Of a DNA stretch of 64,000 nt, positions 1 to 7,438 are shown piece by piece. The DNA comes from Candidatus Leptovillus affinis. Lineage in GTDB: Bacteria; Chloroflexota; Anaerolineae; Promineifilales; Promineifilaceae. The stretch spans positions 124,001 through 188,000 of the forward strand of contig JADIYP010000007.1 of NCBI GenBank assembly GCA_016705235.1, read 5' to 3'. Made by a program: the position numbers and the translations under genes. The notes below the pieces were generated by a model. That model did no database searches. It saw nothing but the letters and a program-made list of their open reading frames with translations, and was not told the DNA's origin. The first letter of the stretch is position 1, and every line of letters begins with the position of its first letter.

Positions 1-2
1 CC

Positions 3-1340
3 GCGTACCTGACGGTTCAGGGCGACTACACCATTTATGATGACGGGAATCTGGTGATGGTGTCCGGGCGCTACCAAACTGTGGGCGAAGTGTTGGCGGC
101 AGGTAATCTGACACTTCGGCCAGAAGACCAGGTTGAGCCGCCGCTGAACGACACGGCCGTTCCCGCCACCGCCATCGTCATCCAACGCGCCCGCCCGGTC
201 GCCGTCCACACGACCAGCGGCAAACAAACCTACTGGAGCCTCCAACCCACCCTCGGCGCGTTTTTAACCGAAATCGGGCTGGCCATTGGCCGGACAGAAC
301 AGGTAACGGCCGACGGCCGTCGGCTCACCTTTGACCAACTCGCCCAAACGCCCCTACCCGCCCAGCTAGAAATTGGCAGTTTTCAGACCGTGACCATTGT
401 AAACGGCGACGGCCGTCAGACCCTGCGCACCGCCGCGCAGACCGTAGGCGCAGCGCTGGCCGAGGCAGGCATCACCATCTACGCCGCCGATGGCGTGGAA
501 CCGCCGCTGGGCAGTTGGATTACGCCCGACATGACCATCGAAGTGCAGCCTTCTTTTCCTGTGACTATTCAGGCGGATGGCAGCATTATTCAAACGCGCA
601 CCCACTATACCAACCCGCTGGATATTGTGGCCGAGGCGGGCATTGGACTGGTGGGGTTTGATTACACGATTCCGGGAGGGGAAACGGCCGTTTCCCCCAA
701 CACCACCGTCCAGGTCATCCGCGTCACCGAAGATTTCCGCCTCGAAGACCAGCCCATCGCCTACACCACCGTCTGGCAGGCCATGCCCGATATGGACCTG
801 GACACGCAGGCCATCGTCAGCCCGGGTGTGCCGGGGCTGGCGCGCAACCGCGTGCGCGTGCGCTACGAAAACGGCGTGGAAGTCAGCCAGGAAGTAGACG
901 GCCAATGGGTCGCCCGCGAACCGGTCAACGAGGTCATCGGCTACGGCACAAAAATCAACATCGGCGTGGTGCAAACAGAACAAGGGCCGCGCGAATATTG
1001 GCGCGTGGTGCGGATGCGCGTTACCTCGTACACAGCCGCCAGCTCCGGCAAATCGCCCGGCGAACCAGGGTATGGCATCACCGCCAGCGGGCTGCCCGCC
1101 GGCAAGGGCGTGGTGGCCATCGACCGCAACGTCGTGCCCTTCCGCTCGCAGGTGTTTGTGCCGGGGTATGGCGTAGCGATTGCCGGAGATACCGGCGGCG
1201 GCGTGCGCGGCCGTTGGATCGACCTGGGCTGGGACAAGGACAATTACGAATCGTGGACCGGCTTTGTGGATGTTTACTATCTGACGCCCGTGCCGTCCGC
1301 GGCGGACATCAACTACATCTTACCCGCCGTCCTGCCCTGA
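3..1340 (+). CDS. YabE-like cell-wall protein (DUF348, G5 and 3D domains), 5'-partial
   Basis: The frame is open from the window edge, so the N-terminus and any signal peptide are missing. Two or more DUF348 repeats (visible units around residues 125-185 and 187-240 of the seen part) precede a G5-like stretch with the V-x-Y-E-N-G core and the GYGTKI ending. A C-terminal 3D domain carries the YGITASG motif and the three expected aspartates (AIDR, GDTGG, WIDLGW). This order matches B. subtilis YabE and Rpf-like proteins, secreted enzymes thought to cleave peptidoglycan glycan strands. rsmA lies next downstream, as in the Firmicute yabE-rnmV-ksgA block, but rnmV is absent. The domain calls are solid. 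The muralytic activity is inferred from family. Confidence 0.85.
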   Translation, partial: AYLTVQGDYTIYDDGNLVMVSGRYQTVGEVLAAGNLTLRPEDQVEPPLNDTAVPATAIVIQRARPVAVHTTSGKQTYWSLQPTLGAFLTEIGLAIGRTEQVTADGRRLTFDQLAQTPLPAQLEIGSFQTVTIVNGDGRQTLRTAAQTVGAALAEAGITIYAADGVEPPLGSWITPDMTIEVQPSFPVTIQADGSIIQTRTHYTNPLDIVAEAGIGLVGFDYTIPGGETAVSPNTTVQVIRVTEDFRLEDQPIAYTTVWQAMPDMDLDTQAIVSPGVPGLARNRVRVRYENGVEVSQEVDGQWVAREPVNEVIGYGTKINIGVVQTEQGPREYWRVVRMRVTSYTAASSGKSPGEPGYGITASGLPAGKGVVAIDRNVVPFRSQVFVPGYGVAIAGDTGGGVRGRWIDLGWDKDNYESWTGFVDVYYLTPVPSAADINYILPAVLP

Positions 1341-1354
1341 CTCCTGATAATAAT

Positions 1355-1380
1355 CCGTAGCCGCGGCGTCCTTACCGCGC
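1355..1380. repeat. Half copy of a GTAGCCGC dispersed hairpin repeat
   Basis: This 26-bp stretch, GTAGCCGCGG..TCCTTACCGCGC, matches one arm of the full hairpin repeat at 6754-6802. It sits directly after the stop of the upstream gene. Only one arm is present, so it is unlikely to act as a terminator by itself. Confidence 0.5.
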
Positions 1381-1435
1381 AATGAATGAAAACAGCCATG
1401 TCAAGAATGTGAAGGAGGGGAGAACGGCCGTCAAC

Positions 1436-1540
1436 CAAGTTTCCACCCTCCACAACCGAGTTTCCACGCTCCACAACCGAGTTTCCACGCTCCACAATCA
1501 AGTTTCCATCCTCCACAACCAAGTTTCCATCCCAGCAATT
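1436..1540. repeat. 21-bp tandem repeat, about five units
   Basis: Four 21-bp units built on GTTTCCA[CT][GC]CTCCACAA start at 1436, 1457, 1478 and 1499, and a fifth decays after 1530. Units differ at three or four positions. Translated forward they give a heptad-like VSTLHNR series, but no credible start or ribosome site precedes it. I treat it as intergenic repeat DNA rather than a gene. Confidence 0.8.
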
Positions 1541-1560
1541 CTCAATTTAACCAGAAATGT

Positions 1561-1673
1561 GTCATGCTGAGAGCCTGTGCTGAGCTTGCCGAAGCATCCT
1601 CCGAAGCATCCCGTTCAGCCCTAATGACCAATACATGGGGATGCTTCGCTCCGAAGACTCCGCTCAGCATGAC
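1561..1673. repeat. Dispersed GTCATGCTGAG inverted-repeat element, full copy
   Basis: The element begins GTCATGCTGAG and ends CTCAGCATGAC, so its termini are inverted repeats, with further internal pairing (GAAGCATCC against GGATGCTTC). Related copies lie at 6412-6492 and, as a half copy, at 60098-60159. No coding capacity is seen. It looks like a small non-autonomous repeat of MITE or REP type. Confidence 0.75.
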
Positions 1674-1758
1674 AGTTCAGCGTAAAGTGCAAAGAAATTA
1701 CCTTGTTCGCACGAATGCCTGATCTAAATTGAGAATTGCTGTTTCCATCCGCCACAAG

Positions 1759-1788
1759 TTGACCAGCCTTAACGCACAGTGCTACAAT
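1759..1788 (+). promoter_or_regulatory. Sigma-70-type promoter candidate for rsmA
   Basis: TTGACC at 1759-1764 and TACAAT at 1783-1788 are separated by 18 bp. Each matches the consensus at five of six positions. The site is about 95 bp upstream of the rsmA start with no competing gene between. Confidence 0.5.
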
Positions 1789-1883
1789 GCCCCATTCGTA
1801 GGGGGAAAGGGGCAGTCGTATTGCCGCCTTTGCCGTCTCCCCCGCCCAAGCAGCAAAACAAACCATGACCCTTTCTCGATGAC

Positions 1884-2693
1884 ATGAACCATCCCAAAGA
1901 CATCCTCAACCGCTACGGCCTGGAGCCGAAAAAAAGCCTGGGCCAGAACTTCCTCTTCGACGAGAATGTGCTTTGGCGCATCATGAAGGCCGCCGAGGTT
2001 GGCGCAGAGGATGTGGTGCTGGAAATTGGGCCGGGATTGGGGGCGTTGACGCGGCTTTTGGCGCAAACGGCCGTTTCCGTTACGGCCGTCGAGCTAGACG
2101 ACCGCCTCCTGCCCATCCTCGAAGATGAATTGGAACCCTACGACAACGTTCGCCTCATCCACGGCGACATTTTAGAGCAAGACCCAGGCCAATTGTTTGA
2201 CCAACCGTACAAAGTGGTGGCCAATGTGCCCTATTACATCACCGGGGCCATCCTGCGCCACCTGCTGTCGGCCCGGCACAAGCCGACCTGCATGGTGTTG
2301 ACGGTGCAAAAAGAGGTAGCGGAGCGGGTAACGGCCGTTCCGCCCCACATGAGCCTGCTGGCAGTGAGCGCCCAGGTGTATGGGCCGGTGCAGCAGGTGG
2401 CCACGCTGAAAGCCGGCGCGTTTTGGCCGCGTCCCGATGTCGATTCGGCGGTCATTCGGCTGGATATTAGCCACCCACCGGCCGACGAAGAGGCATTTTT
2501 CCGGGTGGCGCGGGCCGGATTTAGCCAGAAGCGGAAGCAATTGCACAATAATTTGCGCCAACTGGGGCTGGGCAAGCAAGAGATTGCCCAAATCCTGCTG
2601 ACGACGGGGGTAGACGGCCGTCGCCGCGCCGAAACCTTGAGCCTGGACGAGTGGCAGCGGATTACCGAACTAACAATCAACAACCCACTCTGA
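1884..2693 (+). CDS. rsmA: 16S rRNA (adenine(1518)-N(6)/adenine(1519)-N(6))-dimethyltransferase RsmA
   Basis: RsmA (KsgA) dimethylates two adjacent adenines in the 3' hairpin of 16S rRNA late in 30S assembly, using S-adenosylmethionine. The 269-residue length is normal. Visible motifs are the KSLGQNFL N-terminal signature (residues 17-24), the SAM-binding LEIGPGLGALT (46-56), the acidic E70 in VELDD and the catalytic NVPYY (114-118). The C-terminal helical domain contains SQKRKQLHNNLR. The ATG at 1884 gives the expected family N-terminus, although no strong ribosome site precedes it. A promoter candidate lies upstream, and a long repeat-bearing gap follows, so the gene is probably monocistronic. 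Confidence 0.97.
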   Translation: MNHPKDILNRYGLEPKKSLGQNFLFDENVLWRIMKAAEVGAEDVVLEIGPGLGALTRLLAQTAVSVTAVELDDRLLPILEDELEPYDNVRLIHGDILEQDPGQLFDQPYKVVANVPYYITGAILRHLLSARHKPTCMVLTVQKEVAERVTAVPPHMSLLAVSAQVYGPVQQVATLKAGAFWPRPDVDSAVIRLDISHPPADEEAFFRVARAGFSQKRKQLHNNLRQLGLGKQEIAQILLTTGVDGRRRAETLSLDEWQRITELTINNPL

Positions 2694-3127
2694 CCACGTT
2701 GCCCATTCACCGCCCAGGACGACCATTTATTTCATGACAAATAGGCAGCAATTTCAAGGCCAGAAATCCTTGAGCCGGGAAACATGTCACCAAACCGCCT
2801 CGGCGTGGAAAAATCCCGGTTCTTCAAGAACTCAGGGGGTTGACAGCCCCTAATGCGTGAAGCGTGATGCGTGACCAGAGATGTTTCACGCATCACGTTT
2901 CACGCATCAGACCACACCCATGAAATCCTAAAGACCCAAAATCCCTTATGGTTCGCTTAGGAAGGTGATAGACTACTGTTTGGCCTTTGTCTGGGTTATC
3001 GGCATTATTGCGGGCAAGTGATTCAAATCGTGAGATATTTAGTAGCTGGTTATATCCTGCAGCAAATAGAAATGCTCAGGGCAATGTGGCAATTGACCAG
3101 ATAAGTTGCACAAAAGGAGACAAGGAA
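2694..3127. other. Gap before the heliorhodopsin gene
   Basis: This 434-bp gap has no gene I can support. Bases 2694-2805 show nothing beyond ordinary intergenic sequence. A dispersed hairpin repeat occupies roughly 2806-2957. The last 170 bp should contain the heliorhodopsin promoter, but I found no convincing -35/-10 pair. AAGGAG at 3114-3119 is the ribosome site of the next gene. Confidence 0.6.
2806..2957. repeat. Dispersed GCGTGATGCGTGA hairpin repeat, copy A (left of heliorhodopsin cassette)
   Basis: The core is an inverted repeat, GCGTGAAGCGTGATGCGTGA against TCACGCATCACGTTTCACGC. It is flanked on the left by CTCAGGGGGTTGACAGCCCC and on the right by CAGACCACACCCATGAAATCC. A close copy in opposite orientation is at about 41745-41915, and a diverged copy in the same orientation is at about 6085-6215. 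A short core-only version lies at 12793-12840. Confidence 0.75.
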
Positions 3128-3934
3128 ATGACATCCAAGAGTACCGAAACAGCCAGTTCAATTAGTGACATGGATCGTAAGTTCACGGGGTTGCGTCGTT
3201 TCAACGCCATCATGGGCGTCCTGCATCTCATTCAAGGGATTTTCATGATCGCAGTCAGCAGGGCCACCACCTACCCCATCTTTACCAATTACCTGAGTTT
3301 TGATGTAGCCACTCGTTCGTTAAAACCAAACACCCAACTCTTTTATGAACTCCCATTTGGCCCGGCAGTTGCCTGCTTCCTGCTCATTTCGGCCGTGGCC
3401 CACTTCTATTTGGCAACGATTGGATACGGCCGTTACGTGGAGAACCTGAAAAAAGGCATGAATCCGGTCCGCTTCTACGAATATGCCCTGAGTTCTTCAT
3501 TGATGATCGTGCTGATTGGCATGTTGATAGGGCTTTGGGATCTGGGAGCCATCATCTTAATCTTCACACTCAATGCCACCATGAACCTGTTTGGCATTAT
3601 GATGGAGCTGCATAACCAGCACACCGCCAAAACAGACTGGACCGCTTTCATTTACGGCTGCATTGCCGGATTTGTCCCATGGGTGGTCATTGCGTTGTAT
3701 TTTGTGGGCGCGGTTAACTCCGGCGATGCCAAGCCGCCGGCCTTTGTATACGCAATCGTTCCTACACTGTTTGTCTTTTTCAACATTTTTGCCATCAATA
3801 TGGTCTTGCAATACAAAAAAGTGGGGCCTTGGAAGGATTATCTATACGGAGAACGTGTCTACATCATTCTAAGCCTGTTAGCAAAGAGCACGCTTTGCTG
3901 GCTGATTTGGACCGGCACGTTGGCCCCAGTCTAA
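3128..3934 (+). CDS. Heliorhodopsin
   Basis: Heliorhodopsins are seven-helix retinal proteins inserted with the N-terminus inside, opposite to type-1 rhodopsins, with slow photocycles and debated signalling or enzyme-modulating roles. The 268-residue product shows seven hydrophobic segments. K253 in SLLAKS of helix 7 is the expected retinal Schiff-base lysine. E118 in FYEYALSSS fits the counterion glutamate, with S123 five residues on. H33 and H92 fit the conserved histidines of helices 1 and 2. The YGERVYIILSLLAKS end is highly typical. The start is ATG 3128, because AAGGAG lies 8 bp upstream; the longer open frame from 2987 lacks a ribosome site. The retinol-dehydrogenase-like gene follows after 31 bp. 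The region is AT-richer than its surroundings, consistent with transfer. Confidence 0.96.
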   Translation: MTSKSTETASSISDMDRKFTGLRRFNAIMGVLHLIQGIFMIAVSRATTYPIFTNYLSFDVATRSLKPNTQLFYELPFGPAVACFLLISAVAHFYLATIGYGRYVENLKKGMNPVRFYEYALSSSLMIVLIGMLIGLWDLGAIILIFTLNATMNLFGIMMELHNQHTAKTDWTAFIYGCIAGFVPWVVIALYFVGAVNSGDAKPPAFVYAIVPTLFVFFNIFAINMVLQYKKVGPWKDYLYGERVYIILSLLAKSTLCWLIWTGTLAPV

Positions 3935-3965
3935 AGCACATACGAAGTTATACCCAGGAGTATTC

Positions 3966-4868
3966 ATGTCAGACAATCAACGCCACGTTGCCATGATCAC
4001 AGGTGGGAACAGTGGAATTGGATTTGCCACGGCCACGAAACTGGCAGCGCAAGGCTTTCACGTCATTCTGGCCTCGCGCAACCAGCAGGCCAGCGCACAA
4101 GCCATCACGCGGATCCTCGCAGGTAATCCCAATGCCGCCGTCGAGTCCATCCCCCTTGATCTGGCTTCATTTGCATCGGTGCGACAGTGCGTCTCTCTGT
4201 TTCAGGCCAAGGATTATCCGTTGCACATCCTGATCAACAATGCAGGAGGGTCCGTCCCCGGAAAGGAAGCAAGGTTTACTGAGGATGGCTTCGAGATGAC
4301 TTTTGGCACAAATCACCTGGGGCACTTCTTGTTCACGAATTTGTTACTCGAAAACTTGAAACAATCTGCCCCCGCGCGGGTGATCACTGTGTCTTCAGAG
4401 CTGCATAATCCTGCGTATGCGCGTGGACCAGGGCCGGATTTTGACTTAGATAATCTGAAAGGCGAAAAATATTACGATCCTCAGGTGTTTTACCGGACCT
4501 CCAAACTGGCAAACATGTGGTTTGCCTATGAGTTACAGCGCCGACTCATGGGCACAGGCGTCACCTCGAATGCTGTTTGTCCGGGCTTTGTGCCGGCGGC
4601 GATTGCGGCTCGCAGAAAGTCATCCATTGAGCGATTTTTTTACGCGCAAATCATGGCGCGTATGCCTTTTGCCCGTTCTCTGGAGCAAGCTTCCGACTCT
4701 TACATGGTCGCGGCGACCAATCCCCGATTTGAAGGCGTCGGCGGCAAATTTATTGTTGATGGCCAGGAAAAACGCTCAAGCGATGAGTCTTACGACGAAC
4801 AAAAAGCGCGACGCCTGTGGGAAATGAGTTGGGAATGGTGTGGTCTTGATGAGATCCACTCATCCTGA
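3966..4868 (+). CDS. Short-chain dehydrogenase, retinol-dehydrogenase-like (RDH11-14 type)
   Basis: This 300-residue SDR has the NAD(P)-binding TGGNSGIG (residues 12-19), NNAG (91-94), catalytic serine in TVSSE (143-144) and YRTSK (Y176, K180). The extended spacing, FGTNHLGHF and SKLAN match the animal retinol dehydrogenase, WWOX and protochlorophyllide-reductase-like branch. AGGAG lies 5 bp before ATG 3966. The gene is 31 bp downstream of the heliorhodopsin and surely co-transcribed, so interconversion of retinal and retinol, or another retinoid, is an attractive role. That substrate is inferred from context, since this branch includes enzymes with other lipophilic substrates. No carotenoid oxygenase or Blh gene is in the window. 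Confidence 0.88.
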   Translation: MSDNQRHVAMITGGNSGIGFATATKLAAQGFHVILASRNQQASAQAITRILAGNPNAAVESIPLDLASFASVRQCVSLFQAKDYPLHILINNAGGSVPGKEARFTEDGFEMTFGTNHLGHFLFTNLLLENLKQSAPARVITVSSELHNPAYARGPGPDFDLDNLKGEKYYDPQVFYRTSKLANMWFAYELQRRLMGTGVTSNAVCPGFVPAAIAARRKSSIERFFYAQIMARMPFARSLEQASDSYMVAATNPRFEGVGGKFIVDGQEKRSSDESYDEQKARRLWEMSWEWCGLDEIHSS

Positions 4869-5061
4869 GAACCTACGAGACATGCCCGCCAAGGCATATG
4901 GTGTTATGGCAAGACGCGGACCGCAACTTTTGTCGATTAGCCCGGCCCAAGTGGTTGGTTATGAGTACATGAGGTAACGGCCGTTTCCAACTTTATAAGA
5001 CAACAGTCTGCATAATGCGTTCCTTTGGAAGCAGCATGGTTATTGAAATTTGAGGAAGCAT

Positions 5062-5499
5062 ATGAAAGCGTTAAAACTAGAAGATTTTCCATCCAAAACC
5101 TTTGACAAGATTCGTTATGTGGATACCGATCGTCAGGGACATGTCAATAATTCGGTTTTTTCATCTTTTTTGGAGACAGGCAGGGTTGAAATTCTTTATA
5201 ATGCGGACCTCCCGATTCTTTCTGAAGGGTTAAGTTTTGTGATTGTTTCGCTGAAATTGGAATTTTTTCAGGAAATTACGTGGCCCGGCCAGGTAGATAT
5301 AGGGACCGGGATAGTAAAAGTGGGGAGCAGTTCGATCACAATTTATCAGGGGCTGTTTCAAAAGGGAAATTGTGTGGCCCAGGCGGAAACTATCATTGTT
5401 CAGGTGGATAATGACAGCAGACGTAGTTCCCCATTGTCCGATTTGGCCCGACAGGCCTTGGCCCACTGGTTAATCAGGGAAATTGCCGCTGAAAGTTGA
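5062..5499 (+). CDS. Hotdog-fold acyl-CoA thioesterase (4HBT family)
   Basis: The 145-residue protein fits a single 4-hydroxybenzoyl-CoA-thioesterase-type hotdog domain. It has the active-site motif YVDTDRQGHVNN near residue 20 and the long central helix FLETGRVEILY. Such enzymes hydrolyse acyl-CoA or acyl-ACP thioesters in the cytosol as dimers or tetramers. ATG 5062 is chosen because GAGGA lies just upstream; a TTG four codons earlier is less likely. It is 193 bp downstream of the SDR in the same orientation, and may belong to the heliorhodopsin cassette or have its own promoter. A paralogue of similar size is at 50166-50615. The substrate cannot be read from the sequence. Confidence 0.85.
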   Translation: MKALKLEDFPSKTFDKIRYVDTDRQGHVNNSVFSSFLETGRVEILYNADLPILSEGLSFVIVSLKLEFFQEITWPGQVDIGTGIVKVGSSSITIYQGLFQKGNCVAQAETIIVQVDNDSRRSSPLSDLARQALAHWLIREIAAES

Positions 5500-5625
5500 T
5501 GCGCCAACGTGCGGGTTTCCCTCCACAAGCAGCAAATACCCAAAAACTCGCGCGTCAGATGGTGGTCTTTCCTTAATTCAAGCTAAAGTCTCCTATCATC
5601 AAACCAACTTTTTAAGGAAAACTGT

Positions 5626-6066
5626 ATGACATTCATCCAAATTATTATTCTTGCCTTTATTTTATTGGAGTCATCGAATGTTTTGGCGCTGTATTTTGCG
5701 CCTGGTTTCCGGTACGCCAATGCCGTTGGCGCTTTTACGGCCTGGGAAGCTTCCAAACAATATCCAGAAATCCATGATTTCGTTAAATATCTTGTTAACT
5801 GGGTTGCCGGAACAAAACTGATATTTCTTTTGCTGCTGGCGGTGATTGTCGCCTTTGCCGATTTACCCGTGCAGCAGCTAAGCCTTGTGGCTTTGATTGT
5901 GGCCACGCTGTCATTTTACTGGCGCTTGTTTCCGCTCATCAAAAAAATGGATCGGAACGGCCAGATTGAGCCGAAGAACTACTCTATCGTGTTAGGCATC
6001 ATGATATTTGTGTTCATTATGGCGTTTGCCATCGCCGTGATTGCCTCGCTCCCGCTGCAATTATAG
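5626..6066 (+). CDS. Four-helix membrane protein of unknown function
   Basis: I do not recognise the family. The 146-residue product has four hydrophobic helices, at about residues 4-24, 60-82, 84-106 and 121-142. Between the first two lies a polar loop with FAPGFRYANAVGAFTAWEASKQYPEIHDF. There is no signal peptide or known catalytic motif. AAGGAAA lies about 8 bp before ATG 5626. It is the last gene of the cassette that starts with the heliorhodopsin, in the same orientation and with the same lower GC, so a membrane role linked to the rhodopsin or to lipid chemistry is possible but unproven. A diverged copy of the repeat found upstream of the rhodopsin follows within 20 bp. Confidence 0.8.
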   Translation: MTFIQIIILAFILLESSNVLALYFAPGFRYANAVGAFTAWEASKQYPEIHDFVKYLVNWVAGTKLIFLLLLAVIVAFADLPVQQLSLVALIVATLSFYWRLFPLIKKMDRNGQIEPKNYSIVLGIMIFVFIMAFAIAVIASLPLQL

Positions 6067-6084
6067 GTAAGGGAAGCCATTTAG

Positions 6085-6215
6085 CTATTCAGGGAGCGCC
6101 CGCAGGATGCGTGATACATCCTGCGTGACCTGAGAGACTTCGCTCATCACGGAACACCTATCCAATCAGACCTTGCGCAATCCCAAAGACCCTTCGGGTA
6201 AGCAAGATGATCGAC
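6085..6215. repeat. Dispersed hairpin repeat, diverged copy B (right of heliorhodopsin cassette)
   Basis: By eye, GGATGCGTGATACATCCTGCGTGACC, CAATCAGACC, CAATCCCAAAGACCC and GATGATCGAC appear in the same order as the matching blocks of copy A upstream of the rhodopsin. The copy is clearly decayed, with several mismatches per 20 bp. A proper alignment is needed to fix its ends. Confidence 0.45.
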
Positions 6216-6411
6216 AGCCCAGATGGAGGAGGAAGCGGCTGAGGAGGCCAGGAGTTGATACAACCTCCTTCATGCGGCGGGCGAGAAACGGCCGTTACCA
6301 AACACCCTCTCCCCCTGGCAGCACATGATGATTGATCGCCTCTATCTACCGTCGGAAGGGGGCAAGGTTCAAATTATGCAAACTGTCCTTTACAAATTTT
6401 TTCGTAGACAT

Positions 6412-6492
6412 GTCATGGTGAGGTCCTCTGAGGCATCCCGTTCCTCTGAAGTGAACGGGATGCTTCGCTTCGCGGACTCCGCTCAGCATGAC
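6412..6492. repeat. Dispersed GTCATG..CATGAC inverted-repeat element, shorter copy
   Basis: The copy starts GTCATGGTGAG and ends CTCAGCATGAC, with internal CATCCCGTTC pairing to GAACGGGATG. It shares the terminal blocks of 1561-1673 but lacks that element's middle section. It lies 57 bp upstream of a truncated reading frame and may have been involved in truncating it. Confidence 0.65.
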
Positions 6493-6548
6493 AAGTCAGC
6501 GCCAGTTTGTAATGATGATTTCTCTCTGGATGAGTCATACCCCAAAGG

Positions 6549-6743
6549 GTGTTGGGCATTGTAGAGGCAACGGCCGTGGTGGTTTTTACCGTTGTCTCGA
6601 AGTCGCCGTCGTTGTTAGAGACCTTTTCGGATTGGATTGGTCTGATTCAACGAGTTGCTCTGGTGCCGTTTATGCTTTGGGTGTTTCTTTTTGAGCTGTA
6701 TATGCTCAGACAACGCGCCGATGAGCAGGTTTTAACTTCTTGA
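6549..6743 (+). pseudogene. Possible C-terminal remnant of a DUF998-like membrane protein
   Basis: A 64-codon frame (GTG start, stop 18 bp upstream at 6531) encodes two hydrophobic segments and ends GLIQRVALVPFMLWVFLFELYML. That pattern resembles the last helix of DUF998 integral membrane proteins, which normally have six or more helices. No ribosome site is seen. Position next to a dispersed repeat suggests the 5' part was lost. The family assignment is a weak resemblance only; a chance frame is possible. Confidence 0.3.
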
Positions 6744-6753
6744 ATTGGCCTTG

Positions 6754-6802
6754 GTAGCCGCAGTATCCTTACTGCGCTGCGCGGTAGGAATACCGCGGCT
6801 AC
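6754..6802. repeat. GTAGCCGC dispersed hairpin, full copy
   Basis: GTAGCCGCAGTATCC..ACTGCGC and GCGGTAGGAATACCGCGGCTAC form two arms of an imperfect hairpin. One arm recurs at 1355-1380. It has no T-run, so it is a repeat rather than a standard terminator. Confidence 0.6.
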
Positions 6803-7030
6803 AGAATGGATTGAAGACATTCTTTTCTTCCCTTCTCCCCCCTACTTTCTTCCTATTTTCCTCTCCCCACCACTCTATTTATACTACCTGCCAGTTGTTT
6901 TTATCTCTTAATTACCGGGGAAAACGTGCAATAAAACGGCCGTCCAACCAACCAAACAAAACCAAATAGATTGCTAAGCAAGTGGCTGACATTTTAGCTC
7001 TTACCATACCTTTCATAATCCTATCCAAAG

Positions 7031-7377
7031 CCTCCGGTCATCATGCCGAAGGCTCCGGTCATCATACCGAAGCTTCCGTCCATCACGCCGAAGCCTCCGG
7101 TCATCATGCCGAAGCCTCCGGTCATCATGCCGAAGCCTCCGGTCATCACGCCGAAGCTTCCGGTCATCACGCCGAAGCTTCCGGTCATCATGCCGAAGCC
7201 CTCGGTCATCATGCCGAAGCTTTCGGTCATCACGCCGAAGCCTTCCGGTCATCACGCCGAAGCCTCCGGTCATCACGCCGAAGCCTCCGGTCATCACGCC
7301 GAAGCCTCCGGTCATCATGCCGAAGCCTCCGGTCATCACGCCGAAGCCTCCGGTCATCATGCCGAAGCCTCCGGTCA
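7031..7377. repeat. 21-bp minisatellite, about 16 units
   Basis: About sixteen copies of a 21-bp unit, GGTCATCA[TC]GCCGAAGCCTCC, run head to tail with scattered substitutions. One unit near 7232 carries one extra base, which shifts every reading frame across the array. Frames on both strands look protein-like (SGHHAEA, MPKPPVI or MTGGFGV series), but this follows from any 21-bp period lacking stops. It ends about 60 bp before the next gene's ribosome site. Confidence 0.9.
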
Positions 7378-7438
7378 ACTTTATTTGATAGGTTCCATGT
7401 TTGTGGGGCTGTAATTTATTCTTATAAAGGAGTTTGAC

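Larger units (their letters stand above)
6067..7030. other. Repeat-rich gap after the heliorhodopsin cassette
   Basis: Nearly 1 kb holds no intact gene I can support. It contains a diverged GCGTGATGCGTGA repeat (6085-6215), a GTCATG..CATGAC element (6412-6492), a possible C-terminal gene remnant (6549-6743) and a GTAGCCGC hairpin (6754-6802). The pyrimidine-rich stretch 6820-6900 has no recognisable feature. The region looks like a graveyard of small insertions between two gene blocks. Confidence 0.6.

Noticed and set aside
366..983. Long antisense open frames opposite most genes (for example 366-983 minus)
   Set aside because: They mirror codon bias of the real gene on the other strand and have no family features or ribosome sites.
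1382..1570. 62-codon frame with VSTLHNR repeats as a small coiled-coil gene
   Set aside because: It is explained by the 21-bp tandem repeat, lacks a ribosome site and runs into another repeat.
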